27,748 nucleotides of DNA from Gnetum montanum (Eukaryota; Streptophyta; Gnetopsida; Gnetales; Gnetaceae). How positions within the stretch are numbered: the stretch's first letter is position 1; every line of letters begins with the position of its first letter. This document shows, piece after piece, positions 1 through 10,348 of this stretch. The notes under the pieces were generated by a model. It was given only the letters and a program-made list of their open reading frames with translations, did not search any database and was not told the origin of the DNA. The position numbers were made by a program, and so were the translations under genes. The DNA is taken from contig MNCI01035397.1 in the NCBI GenBank assembly GCA_015680685.1, positions 4,162-31,909 on the forward strand, in the 5' to 3' direction.

Positions 1-530
1 TAAAGCTTGGCCTGCCTTGCATCTCAGCTTTAGCCCACGAGGTAGATCGGACTTCTGTTTAGACCGTTTTGCTTGTTGTTCTGTGCTTGTTTCACATCTT
101 GTAATTGGGGATTCCCCAGTGTAATCTCTCATACGAAATATACATTTGTAAGTCAAAGCGCAGATCTTGAAGCTTCGAGCTTCTTATGTCAACCTCTTCT
201 TATCGTGTTTAGCATTATCGTCGTTGCAATCCAACTACATCGTTTTCCCCTCGCTTTATCACTCTTCGAAACAGATCGCTTTCTCTCCATGTAATTCTCA
301 TCGTTTTACTGACCCGTAAGTCCCTGTCTGATCGACAAGATCATTCAGGGCGCCGCGAATTCGTTTTTCCAGCATAGCCCTCGCGCGGATCCGTGGCTAA
401 AACTGTGTACGCCGGAATCTCGATCGGTATTTCCAGCTGCCGACGTTTTCTGTCATTACACTTAGGATCATATATCCTCACATCTTATTGGTTGGATCCA
501 CTATCGGTGAAATTAAAGGGCAACTTGGTC
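1..530. other. GC-richer left edge, unrecognised
   Basis: This stretch has more CpG and a more balanced base composition than the next 2 kb, particularly at 330-460. A 73-codon open frame (73-294, +) has no recognisable motif, and I do not call it a gene. The segment could be the leader or untranslated part of a retroelement or gene that begins outside the window. I looked for a standard initiator-tRNA primer binding site and did not see one. Confidence 0.3.
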
Positions 531-2541
531 GACTATTGGAAAGACATTGTTATGATACTAAAAATGGCTTAACAAGGTTACAAAAGGTTGAACAAAAAGG
601 TAAATTCTAGCAAGTGGACTTTGAAATAGACTAGAAAATGTAAAAATAGTTGAAAATGGACTACTTACTATAAATAGTAATTAGTTGTCAAAGGAGGTAT
701 ACCCCTTTACTAAAAATGGTAGGAGGCAGTATCAAACTCCATCCACTCTTGGCTTCCTAGCTACACCTATGCTAGGGTTTAGCAAGGGAGAAAAGAAAAT
801 AGGTAAGATGGGGAGATCTTACATCCTTCTTGGAAATGTTGGAGTAGAGAGAGGATTTCATCATCAAAATGAAAAGTTTGACTTTCCAAAAAAAAGGTTT
901 TGGCAAGTTGTCAATTTTCCTAAGGGGGGATAGGGATTTAGGTGCCAAAACCACCAACATTACCCATCTTGAGAAAATGTGGTAGCAAATAGGGGTAACC
1001 ATTGAAACTGGAAACCAATACTAGCTTTGGATTTCACAAAAACTATTGTCAAAATCCCAAAAATCCAAGCACCTGCAACTTCTACTCTGGGTGTCTATCA
1101 TAGGGGGTATGAATGGCAACATTGGGATTTGAAGGTTTTGAAGGTTTTGATGTCAAAATTTAGATTTTTGAAATAAAAGGCAATGTTGTCAATAAGAAAA
1201 ACTTATTTAGAACTAGAAATTGGGCAAAGGTCCTCCTTCTAGTGCCAAAAAATTATAACTAAAAAACTTGGTCATTGGAAAATCAAAATCCCCAAGGCCT
1301 TTGATGGATAGGATTCAGGGTACCCTCAATGGTTCGGTAGATCATGTAAAGACTTAGAGAAAGATAAAACAAGGTAAATAAAATGAAAATATGATTGTAG
1401 ATCTAAAAATGTGAATACCTTGAAAATGAATAATAGATCTAATTCATACAAAAACCAAAACTATAAACTTTATTTCACAAAAATGAAAAAAGGAGTTTAA
1501 AAATTGTATACAAAAATGTACCTAGGAGCAAGGGGGTTCACTTGAATGGGGTTCAGAATCTATTGAAGCTACAACCATCAACTCCATGATCCAGATGTTC
1601 TACCACTCCCAATGCCTTTGAATCCTTGCTACTCTAACAAAGCTACAATGTTGTTGATGCAAAGGAGCAGTGAGAAGTTTGAAAAATAAGTCACATAGCT
1701 ACAATGAAGTCTTTGTCCCACCATAGCACAATGCCAATAAAAGATTGAAGGATTCCTCTATGAGATTACATAATTCCAAAAAATATTTCAACCATTGACA
1801 TTATGGTCCCAAAGAGTTATACATTATGGTCCCAACCATTGAAGGACATCTTGCATACCCTTGATCATGTGTTTAATACTAATTTATGATCATTCAACCA
1901 AACATTTTAGTTATACAATCTCAATTTATGTCTTAAATTTCTCGAAGAGGATAGAATCATAAAAATTCAAATCAAGGATGCAAGGAGGAATCAAATGGCT
2001 TTGCAACAGACTCAAAATTAAGAGGGAAGCAGCGACTTATATATATATTTAATTTTCATTGTTACTTATGTCTTTTTATGTATTTGACAATGCAATTTGG
2101 GCTGCAAAATGAACTAATCCATGGTGCACAAAATAAGGATATTCAAGGTACTTCATCAATTCAAGGTGCTTCATCCTTTGGAAGGGTTTTGCCTTGAACA
2201 CAAATCAAACTTACTAGCTCCAAGGTTCATATATATAGATACACACACACACACACATATCATAGTCAAATTTATTTTTTGACCTAGTATATTTTCTTTA
2301 CTAATGAAAAATAAAATAAAATAAATCTCTTTTTAATAGAGGTAATGTACTCGAAAGGGTTCTAGCACCCAATAGCTATAAGACAAAAAACACAAAAAAA
2401 AATATATGAGATAGGATAAGGGAAAGGAACTAGAGGTGATTTTTAATTATTTTAAGGTTTGGATACTACCCTTTTTCTCCTCTTGTATGATGTCAACCAT
2501 TTGTATTGTAGATGTCTCTAGGTCGAAGGTACTTTATTTGA
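531..2541. other. AT-rich intergenic sequence, no gene seen
   Basis: About 2 kb of AT-rich sequence. Short open frames at 685-933 (+) and 772-1002 (-) overlap each other and have no recognisable domain. The only clear structure is an (AC)8 microsatellite at 2241-2256, next to a short AT run. Confidence 0.6.
2241..2256. repeat. (AC)8 microsatellite
   Basis: Eight uninterrupted AC dinucleotides, flanked on the left by a short AT run. Confidence 0.9.
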
Positions 2542-3420
2542 GAAATTAGGAGAGATGATACCATAAGTGCAGGTGTAGAACAACCTTCCACTCCTCCATC
2601 TCCCTCTCCTTTGTCTAGATCACTACATGTGACATCCACTGATGAGATCCAATCTATTCATGTGATCCTAGTAAGATATTCCTTACTACAGGCAATGCCA
2701 ACATTAGTTGTTGGGTCCGTTTCAGTAACTCCTTTAGTCTCTATCTCAAGTTCCTCCTACTCACTAGGACAAATGGTGGTGTTTATCAAAGAATAACTCA
2801 TTCGTTTTTGACATATTGATCAAAAAATCACAAGGGATATTCCTTACTCTGTTCGTGATGAGGTCTACCACATACAAGACTCTCGATCATGTGACTTCAA
2901 GGAAGATTATGAATCAGTACAAACTACTGTTTCATTGTCTTTCCATCTAATTCTTGAGCATGCTTTGAAAGCTATCAAAACTCTAGAGAAACTTCTAGGA
3001 GAGTTGGAGAGTGTTACATGACTTGCCCACAATCTTCTAGCTTATGAGCAATTTCTTCAAGTGGAGACTTATCAACTTCAAATGAGTAATTCTACTCTTC
3101 CTTTTTCTTTCTTCCATTTGAACTTTTTATTCATAATTTTTAATTTTGAATCTTATTTTCTTTATGTAGAGAAAACAAAAAAAGTGACAAAAAGACATGG
3201 AGGTCGATCTTTTCAAATGACTTTATTGGAGACCCAACTAAAAAAGAGGGAGGAGGTAGCAGCTACAATGAAAAGAGCTAGTAAGTATATGAAGCAATTG
3301 TGTGGTGACTTGGTAGGACGAAAAATAGTGCTTAGTAAAAAGGATGCCACTAATGAAGAACAGGAAGGACAATTGAAGATAGTTTTAGATTTCCTGAATG
3401 CATTTCAGCAAAATGAATGA
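2542..3420 (+). pseudogene. Broken gene with probable 84-nt intron, transposon-like, unidentified
   Basis: One frame runs from the stop at 2539 to the TGA at 3418, interrupted only by stops at 2794, 2809 and 3019. The first part encodes a Pro/Ser-rich stretch. The second reads as helical, charged sequence ending in a Lys/Glu-rich coiled-coil-like tail (about 3170-3417). Between them lies a T-rich segment that translates to an unlikely Phe/Leu run. It is bounded by GTAAT at 3086 and TTTATGTAG ending at 3169, so I read it as an 84-nt intron (28 codons, phase preserved). The post-intron exon starts with a basic KKTKKVTKRHGGR-type patch. I do not recognise the family. The style resembles the C-terminal part of plant transposon proteins such as the relic at 6749-9167, but that is inference. 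There is no credible start codon, and the 5' end is missing or beyond an upstream intron. Probably not functional. Confidence 0.5.
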
Positions 3421-3515
3421 TCACTTGTTATGCTTCCTTATTTCCTTATTTTGCATCTTCCTGATTTCTATGTTCTACTTCTTCTTTTAGATGTATTCTT
3501 GCTTGAATGTACTTA

Positions 3516-3540
3516 TTTTTTTAATAATAATAATAATATA
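3516..3540. repeat. AT-rich (AAT)n-like run
   Basis: A short run of about five TAA/AAT trinucleotides just after the end of the broken gene and 50 bp before the LTR-like repeat. Confidence 0.7.
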
Positions 3541-3590
3541 ATATTTTCTTCCACTTTAGTTCTTGAATCATGGTTTACTTTGATACTAAA

Positions 3591-4078
3591 TGTAACATCC
3601 TGTTTCTGGATGCCGTGAAAACACGATCGTTCATTGCTTAATTCATTGCATTCATAAGCAATTAAATGGGAATATCATAAAATACTTGATAAATAAATAA
3701 CTGGTACATGGAATATGAAAAAAAATAGCAAAACCTTTTATTAATAAGAGAGTGTACTATAACTCACTCTACATTATCTTACCATTGCACTTAAGCCTTA
3801 AAGGAAATCCAACACTACCACCACAATTAGACTATCTAGCTAAGGGTGATTAATCCCTTCTTGTCCCGCTTCACCTGATGCTTGTCACTTACCTTTTCAA
3901 ACACTACAACTCCATGCTAGCATGACCTCTAGACCTTACCTTCAATGGCATAGGTCAAACCCATTCCCAAGGGATACATCAATAATTGTAACTCCTCATA
4001 ACGAGGCACCCCTTCATTTGAAGGTTAATTATATTTTTACAATACATTTTCACCCTTAACAAGGAATGGAACATTACA
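3591..4078 (-). mobile_element. LTR-like repeat (old copy), solo or truncated
   Basis: It begins TGTAACATCC and, by comparison with 25882-26456, appears to end in GGAATGGAACATTACA at 4078. The two segments share a colinear set of diverged blocks. These include CACTACCACCA, then TTGTCC.GCTTCAC / CTGTCCTACTTCAC, ACTCCATG and ATAGGTCAAACCC / TTAGGTCAAACCC. Because 25882-26456 is placed on the minus strand by its polypurine tract, this copy is given the same orientation. No polypurine tract follows it, and the flanks (CTAAA and ACAAC) do not form a target-site duplication, so it is probably a degraded solo or truncated LTR. A possible alternative right end is GGGTTGTTACA at 4878-4888, which would make a longer LTR of about 1.3 kb. 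Confidence 0.5.
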
Positions 4079-5820
4079 ACAACTGTAAAAGATCATCAAA
4101 AGTTAATAATTCTTTGAATACTTCAAAAACATGAATGATAAAATTGGTAATTGCAAAGAAATAATTGGAATATTGAAAATGAACAAGGAAAAAGAATTAC
4201 ACTTGTTACTCTACCTTAACAAATGAACTACAATGGAGATAAGAGTGAAATACATGAGCTGAATGAAAAGGAATCCAATCATCACAAAGGAAGACACAAC
4301 TGATGAGAAAGAGCAAGCAATGCAAGAAAGAAATAGGAGCTCACAATTAAATACAAGATTACAATCTCTAGCCATTATAGTAACAATGGTTTACAATGAG
4401 TTATCTCCAAAATCACATTCATAATAAATAAAAAAGTTCAATAAAAGTTGAATAAGTAATAGAAAATTTCTAGTTCACATAGGAAAAGAAAATAGAAGCA
4501 AATCTTTATGCAAGTTATTAAAAGTATGATATTTTTCCTAAACTCCATGTTTCAATCTACAGCATGTGCCACCTTCCATTAACCTATTCTTAACAAGAAA
4601 CACCAAGAAATTAGTAGCATCTAAATCCAAAAGCTCAACAAAACTATATTAACAAAAGATGCTATTAGATACCAAAAGACAAATTTAAAAAAGGAATATT
4701 TCAACATGGAAAGATCATAAAAACATAAATCAAGTTAAATAAAAGCTAATTAAACGATTTCACAATTTGAAAAAGCACAATCATTAATGTTTTAAAGGTG
4801 ATGAGATCAAATCCTCCACACAACTTAATTCAACAAAGATTAATGAAAGATAAAGATAAAATAGAAGTTAAAAATATGGGTTGTTACACAATAATCCTAT
4901 GAGATATTAAAGAAAAATATAAATTCTATAAAATATAATCATTGTGCTCATTCAATAGTAACTATGGATTTTTGTTAGTGAAAATTTAACTTATCAAGGA
5001 TAACAAAACAAATGAGGTTGAATACTATAAAAGGAATCAATTTTTCAATAGCCATTGATTAGAAAACACAATTTGTACTATGAAAATCATCATAATGCTT
5101 AGTAGGATCTATAAAACAAAGCAAACTACATGAATTCTAATGCAATTATACATTAATATGAAAACATACCTAAAATGGCTTAAATAAAGCTAGAAATCAA
5201 AATTAACAAAAGCCCAAAACCTTACAAATAATGAGAACATTTAGAGCAAGCAACAAAAGAGATCTTTCAATGAACATCCTTCACTACACCACTAGTAAGA
5301 AAACTAGCTATGAAAACAAAGGAAATGTCTAACTAAGAATTATACTGAAAATTGCAGATAGCTACAATTTGAATGGCATTGTCAAGCAAAAGAGGACTAT
5401 AAGATCAAGACTCCCCAAAAATTATTTTATGCACCATTTTTTTTTTGAATATATATATGCAAAGGTGGCACTTTTCACGATGAATAGGCCATGGCATTGT
5501 AATTAGGAGCACATCATGCTTTGGTATTAGCATGCATGTACATCAAAGATTGTCTAATAAGGGCAAATATTTTTTTTGTTCCCATTAGTCCATGAATGAC
5601 CTATGGGCATGTATGATGTCATACATGTTACATAGATGGATTCTTACCACATCCATCCATGGCCATGGCTCCATGGCATGCCCATCATGCATGGGAAAAA
5701 ATTTACATGGTTGATAAAAATGTAAAACATGAACTGTGTTTCTTCTCCACTACCCTGTCCCATCCAAAAAGAAAATTATGCTTCTTCCATCATGCATTCT
5801 GCTATGCTTTGGTTGCTCAA
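4079..5820. other. AT-rich sequence, no gene seen
   Basis: A-rich on the plus strand with very short frames only. A sequence complementary to the LTR start (GGGTTGTTACA) occurs at 4878-4888. Around 5440 there is a T-run followed by a short AT repeat. I see no coding signal and no tRNA-like fold. Confidence 0.6.
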
Positions 5821-5965
5821 CTCTATCCCTCTTTTCTCCACTCTACTCTATTATTCTTAGCTCTACTCTGCTCTATCCCTCTCTACTCTTCTTTGCTCTA
5901 CTATGCTCTGCTCTACTCTACTATGCTCTGCTCTACTCCACTCCATCCCTCTTCTTCGATAAAAG
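5821..5965 (+). repeat. CT-rich minisatellite (CTCTA/CTCTG units)
   Basis: A polypyrimidine tract built from CTCTAC, CTCTGC and CTATGC variants. It includes a direct 20-bp-period repeat in which CTCTACTATGCTCTG starts at 5896 and again at 5916. A further short repeat, CTCTTCTTCGATA, follows on the right. Open frames of 110 and 131 codons across this block are products of the stop-poor CT composition and are not genes. Confidence 0.85.
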
Positions 5966-6099
5966 CACATTCCTCTTCTTCGATAGCAACACGTCCTGTC
6001 CAAGTAAATGTTTTTTGTGTTTTGCTATATTTTTTTTTCATAATAGGCTTGTAAATTATTTCTTTTGAAACCTACTGAGAAAATTGTCAACATTCGTTT

Positions 6100-6670
6100 G
6101 CTTCTTTGGGTTTTGGATTTTGGATTTTTCATAAGTTCAATTCTAGTGCGAGTCTATGCGACTCGTAATAATACATGACTCACACATTTTTAAAAAATTT
6201 CTTTTAACTATGTGACATAATTTGTCTCACATGCAAATTATTTTGTAATACAAGTCTATGCAACTCGCACTTCAAGTCTAAAACATGTGATTTACTAAAC
6301 TCACATAATGCTGTAATTTTTAACAAAAACTAGATTTTGATAATGTAATTCTATGCATCTTGCACTATTTGTGTATTGGAAGAATCCAACCACACTACGA
6401 TATGTAGTTTCATGGTACTATTTTTTTTATTTCTTGGTTTTCAATTGTGAGAGACCTATGCCTTGCACTATTTGTTGACATCTATTTGAATTGGAAAACT
6501 ACAATCACAAAATGATATGTAGTTTCATAGCACTATTTATTTTATTTCTCGCTTTCCAATTTCCAGAGACCTATGCCTCATAGTCTACTAGCAGTATGTC
6601 TATGAGTGAACTGCTATCCACAGTCTAGTAGCACTATTTCTAATTTGTGCTAAAAATGTTAATTTTAATC
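6100..6670. repeat. Repeat block with 115-bp duplication, left of the C48 relic
   Basis: GATATGTAGTTTCAT starts at 6399 and again at 6514, each followed by TACTATTT or CACTATTT, an ATTTC tract and AGAGACCTATGCCT. This gives a diverged tandem duplication with a 115-bp period. The preceding part (about 6120-6310) is rich in short motifs such as GCGACTC, GCAACTCGCAC and ACATGTGA. The same vocabulary recurs at 9.75-10.34, 11.9-12.43 and 16.25-16.75 kb. These may be subterminal repeats of a large DNA transposon enclosing the relic at 6749-9167. Confidence 0.6.
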
Positions 6671-6748
6671 TAGCATAGCTACAGTTGGTGCATTTTCTAT
6701 GAAAATTTGCCTTCATAATAGTTACTGTTGTCAAAGTTATATACAATC

Positions 6749-9167
6749 ATGAGTGTGGTAAGAGCTAAATGGAATAGCCAAAGAGATCTTCCATGTGAGT
6801 AGTTGTATTTTTTGAATTGTAGTTATTTCAAAAATATAGTAATACACTTGTTCATGAATTTATCTGTGTTATGTTATTCTAAAGGTTATTTAATTTTCAA
6901 AATTGTAGCTATTGCCTTAATTTATGAACATAATGTTGAAAGTATTTTGGAGTTGCCAAAAATCTCTATCTTTTCTAAAAAATTAAAGAGAATTGAAATT
7001 TATAATCGAATGATAATGAAAGGCTACTATGATAAAAATGTTGTTTATAATTTTTATAAATGGTTGACTGATGGTTTCTTAGATGGGATAAATACTTTGC
7101 AAGCCACTATACAAGGTCAAAATTTCACCTTTAACATAAATGATATTGCATATATCATACAAGTTTCATGCAACAATGAGCTAGCTATCAAAGAATGAAG
7201 GTGAAAGAAAAGTGAAAATCACTTAAATTGGTATGCCCAAAATTTTGATAAGAAAAATAGCAACCCAAATTATTATCTAGAGTTACTATTGCTCTCCAAA
7301 TTTATGCAGTGGAATTTATTTCTAGTAAAAGCAATCAAAGCTAAGATTTCTAATCATGCAATTTTACTCATGTGAGCATTGGATAACAATGAAGATCTTC
7401 CTTTTAATATCCCAATGACCATACTATCTGAGATAAGGAGGTGTGCAAGGGCATGGAAACTTCATGATATTAGAGAGTCTCTTGGCTCTCCAATTATTAT
7501 AAGCAAATTATTACAAAAACATAACATACAGTTTATCCCTGTGCAACTTTAAGATCTAATGAATTTGGATCCTAAAAGCATTTTCAAGAATGCATTATTG
7601 TCTAAGAGGCCTGAAAGCTCATCTGATACGAAATAAGATGATAAATCTTCTATGCAAGATGTGTGTCATCATGGCAAATGTTCTCTAAAAGAAATTTTAG
7701 AAAATTTTGATAATGTGATTGAGATATTACACAATATTCCGAAAGCAATGAAACACTTTGGAATATTGTGGAGGAGCTGAAATCTGACAAGTCTCGGTTG
7801 CTGGAAGAAAACAATGCACTAGAGGCAAAAATAGAGAATTTGTGGCTAATGAAAACAGTTGCATGGATAAGCTTATTGTTCAAAATTAGCAAATGGATGA
7901 TGAAATTGTAGCACTAAATACTGAAATAGGCATGGTAAGGAATGCATTAGTGTCCAAAAACATTCACCCTTATAGAAGCAACATCATAGAAGATCTTAAT
8001 AATGGTATGATGTTTTACATTTTCCATATTTTTTAAAATATTTATTATTTTTGGAAGCTTCACTTTTAATGTCCTTAATGTAATTGTATGTAACAAATTT
8101 GAATGATATGAAAACACCCAAAGTAGCTAGGATATTATTTCTTTCTGTTAAACACAACAAAGAACAAATAATCTATGAGATAAAGAACTTTTAGAAACCA
8201 ACATGTAACTAAACTTGATATCAATGTTGCATTATCTATGTTTAGAAATTTAAATTTTTGATTTATTGCTCACCATATTGTCTTATTATATGTATGAAAC
8301 TATCATGGTAAAATGTCGTTTGATTTTATTATCTAATTTTTTCATTTTGCAATTAATTTCAATGTTGATTTGAAAATACCAATTGATGATTGTGTAATAA
8401 TTGATAGAGTGATGAAGTTTCTTGTCTCTAGTATGCTTGACAATAAAGAGCTTGTGAGGACATCATTTGCTCCATATGTTACCACAAGATTCTCTTTTGG
8501 GAGTTTATATAAAAATGGATGGAAAAAATGGTTGGACGATGACAAAATAGATGTCTACATCATGCACTTGAAGGAACTTCAAAAGTCATTCTATAGCTAT
8601 AATGAATTTTAGAATACAAAACATTTCATCTTCAATAGTATGTTTCAATCTTATGTGAAGTCCTTTGAGAGCAAGATGTAGATGTTTCAAAAGAACTAGT
8701 CGAGACATAGATCAAAGAAAAGTAGCAAAAGACATATCCTAAACATTGAAAGTGGTATGTTGATTGAAGAAAAAATTGATGATTTTGTTAAAGAGCTTAA
8801 AGGTAAAACATGCTGGAATGAGTTCTTATAATCAAGACACACATTCTTTTATCTTCCTTTAAACACTAGTGGACATTAGGTTATTGTTGTTGGTGACATA
8901 CTAGCATATAAAAATTTGGTGTATGATTCAATGTCTTCTTCACAACATCTTGTAGCAGTTAGGAGATTGATGTTGAATTTTATTGACCTTTTATTTGATA
9001 ATGATTTTGTTTAGTCTAAAGGTTTCATTGAACTCAAGGAAAAGAGAAAAAAAGTAGCTACAAAATGAAATGTAATTACAATTGAAGATTTTCTAAAATA
9101 AGAAAATGGATATAACTGTGAAATGTATATAATAATCTATATGTATCACTTTGTACTCAATAAATAG
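6749..9167 (+). pseudogene. Decayed transposon gene: plant-transposon-like N-terminus, coiled coil, Ulp1/C48 protease domain
   Basis: Exon 1 starts at ATG 6749 and ends at 6794. Intron 1 (GTGAGT...TTGTAG) spans 6795-6908, and phase is kept into a frame that stays open to TGA 7196. That frame then resumes with further stops at 7202, 7373, 7550 and 7634. It encodes a helical domain resembling the 'putative plant transposon protein' family (pattern FY..L...G...N.LQATIQGQ.FTFN..DIAYI, later LPFNIP.TILSEIRRCARAW). Two frameshifts, near 7745-7765 and 7830-7842, cross a Glu/Lys/Leu coiled coil. Intron 2 is probably 8005-8352, with its acceptor decayed from CAG to CAA. The last exon carries a C48 (Ulp1-type SUMO protease) domain: catalytic His codon 8874, Asp 8925 (VYDSM) and Cys 9117 (GYNCEMY). 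The oxyanion Gln, six codons before Cys, is now TAA (9099). The conserved Trp after His is TAG (8877). His-Asp spacing is 17 codons, as in yeast Ulp1. Ulp1-type domains are known in some plant Mutator-like elements. At least 13 in-frame stops make this non-functional. Confidence 0.78.
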
Positions 9168-9745
9168 TTGAATTTCACTACTAATTATGTTTTAGTGTAT
9201 TGGAAATTCATGATATGGGAAATTGATAGTTCTTCAGGAGTTCATCAAGTTTGAAGAAACATGTGTTAACAACATATGCTGAGTGAGAACTGTACTGAAC
9301 ATGGTTCAATAGTATTATGTGATTTAACTAAATTTGATTATAATCATTCTCCATGATGTATTTCATTTTTCTGAACCTATTGTGTTGTAATGCATCTCTT
9401 CTATGATTTTGTAAATGAATCTATGATGCGCTTTGGTTGTAATAAATATCTTTTTCATTTTTGTAAAAGTATCAACAAAAAATTATCTATAATGTTTTCT
9501 ATCTATGTGGGCTGGTCGATATTCTATATATATTCAATTATTAATTGTTACAGCATTTTTGGCCTCTCATAACTCATCCTTAATTGTGGCTCATACGTTA
9601 AGATAAGTTTGATACTCATGATTCAATAAAAGTTTCACAAATTTGCTCCAAACAAATATCTAGCATTAAAAGATATAAAATACTAATTTCCATTTTCAAT
9701 TTTCAAAGTTTTAATTGATTTTTTCTAACCTACATGTTGCATTGA
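9168..9745. other. AT-rich spacer after the C48 relic
   Basis: The frame of the C48 exon continues in a coding-like way for perhaps 40 codons beyond 9167 but cannot be followed with confidence. The rest is AT-rich. A 60-codon open frame at 9390-9572 (+) has no recognisable motif. Confidence 0.5.
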
Positions 9746-9751
9746 CCTCAC

Positions 9752-10338
9752 ACATCTGTATCGCGATAACATGTGACACATAGATCATCACACCTTGTGG
9801 TAGCAAAACCGTGCATGTCACATGTCATTGCAATTTTAAAACAAAATGAAATACACATGTTCTTGCAACCAAAGAAAAGAGTCTACAAAGACATGTACAT
9901 CATAGTAACTTGCACTTTTTCCAGAGTGCAAGGACATGCAAGTCGCAATTTGATGTACTGTGTTCTACAGGTATATTTTAAGTTATGAAAGGAATGAAAG
10001 TTGCAACTTCACAAACTATTTTTGAGTTTTTAGGTTGCGAGGGGAATGTGTGTCACATGGTCTTACATCCTAGGGTTGAGAAACCATGCGTGTGGCATGT
10101 CAATGTAGTTTCAAAAGAGAATATGATACGCATGTTCTCACAACCTACATAGAGAGTCTACAAAGACATGCACATCATAGTGACTCATACTGTTAGACAT
10201 GTGAGTTGCAATTTGACACATTATATTATATAGGTCTCTATTTCAAGTTACAAGGTGAATGTAAATAGCATATTCATGCATTTTTATCAAGTTTTTAGGT
10301 TGCAAGGAGAATGTGAGTCATACTTTGTCACACATTTT
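9752..10338 (+). repeat. Diverged tandem duplication, period about 270 bp
   Basis: Two consecutive units share, in order: CATGTCACATGTCA / GGCATGTCAATGTA, then CACATGTTCTTGCAACC / CGCATGTTCTCACAACC, GTCTACAAAGACATG (9881 and 10156, 275 bp apart), CATCATAGT, AGTCGCAATTTGA / AGTTGCAATTTGA and TTTTTAGGTTGC. A third unit starts at about 10298 and is cut off by the 226-bp array. The 71-codon frame at 9773-9988 lies inside the first unit and is not a gene. Confidence 0.8.
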
Positions 10339-10348
10339 TCAACTATGT

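Noticed and set aside
685-1002. Overlapping frames of 82 (+) and 76 (-) codons
   Set aside because: No domain, low-complexity translation, and mutual overlap in AT-rich DNA.
5659-6068. Two overlapping plus-strand frames of 131 and 110 codons
   Set aside because: Both run through a CT-rich minisatellite that avoids stops, and the translations are Leu/Ser/Tyr repeats.
9752-9762. TATCGCGATA palindrome as a specific regulatory site
   Set aside because: A single 10-bp palindrome in repeat DNA. It resembles the core in the right-edge hairpin but nothing else supports function.
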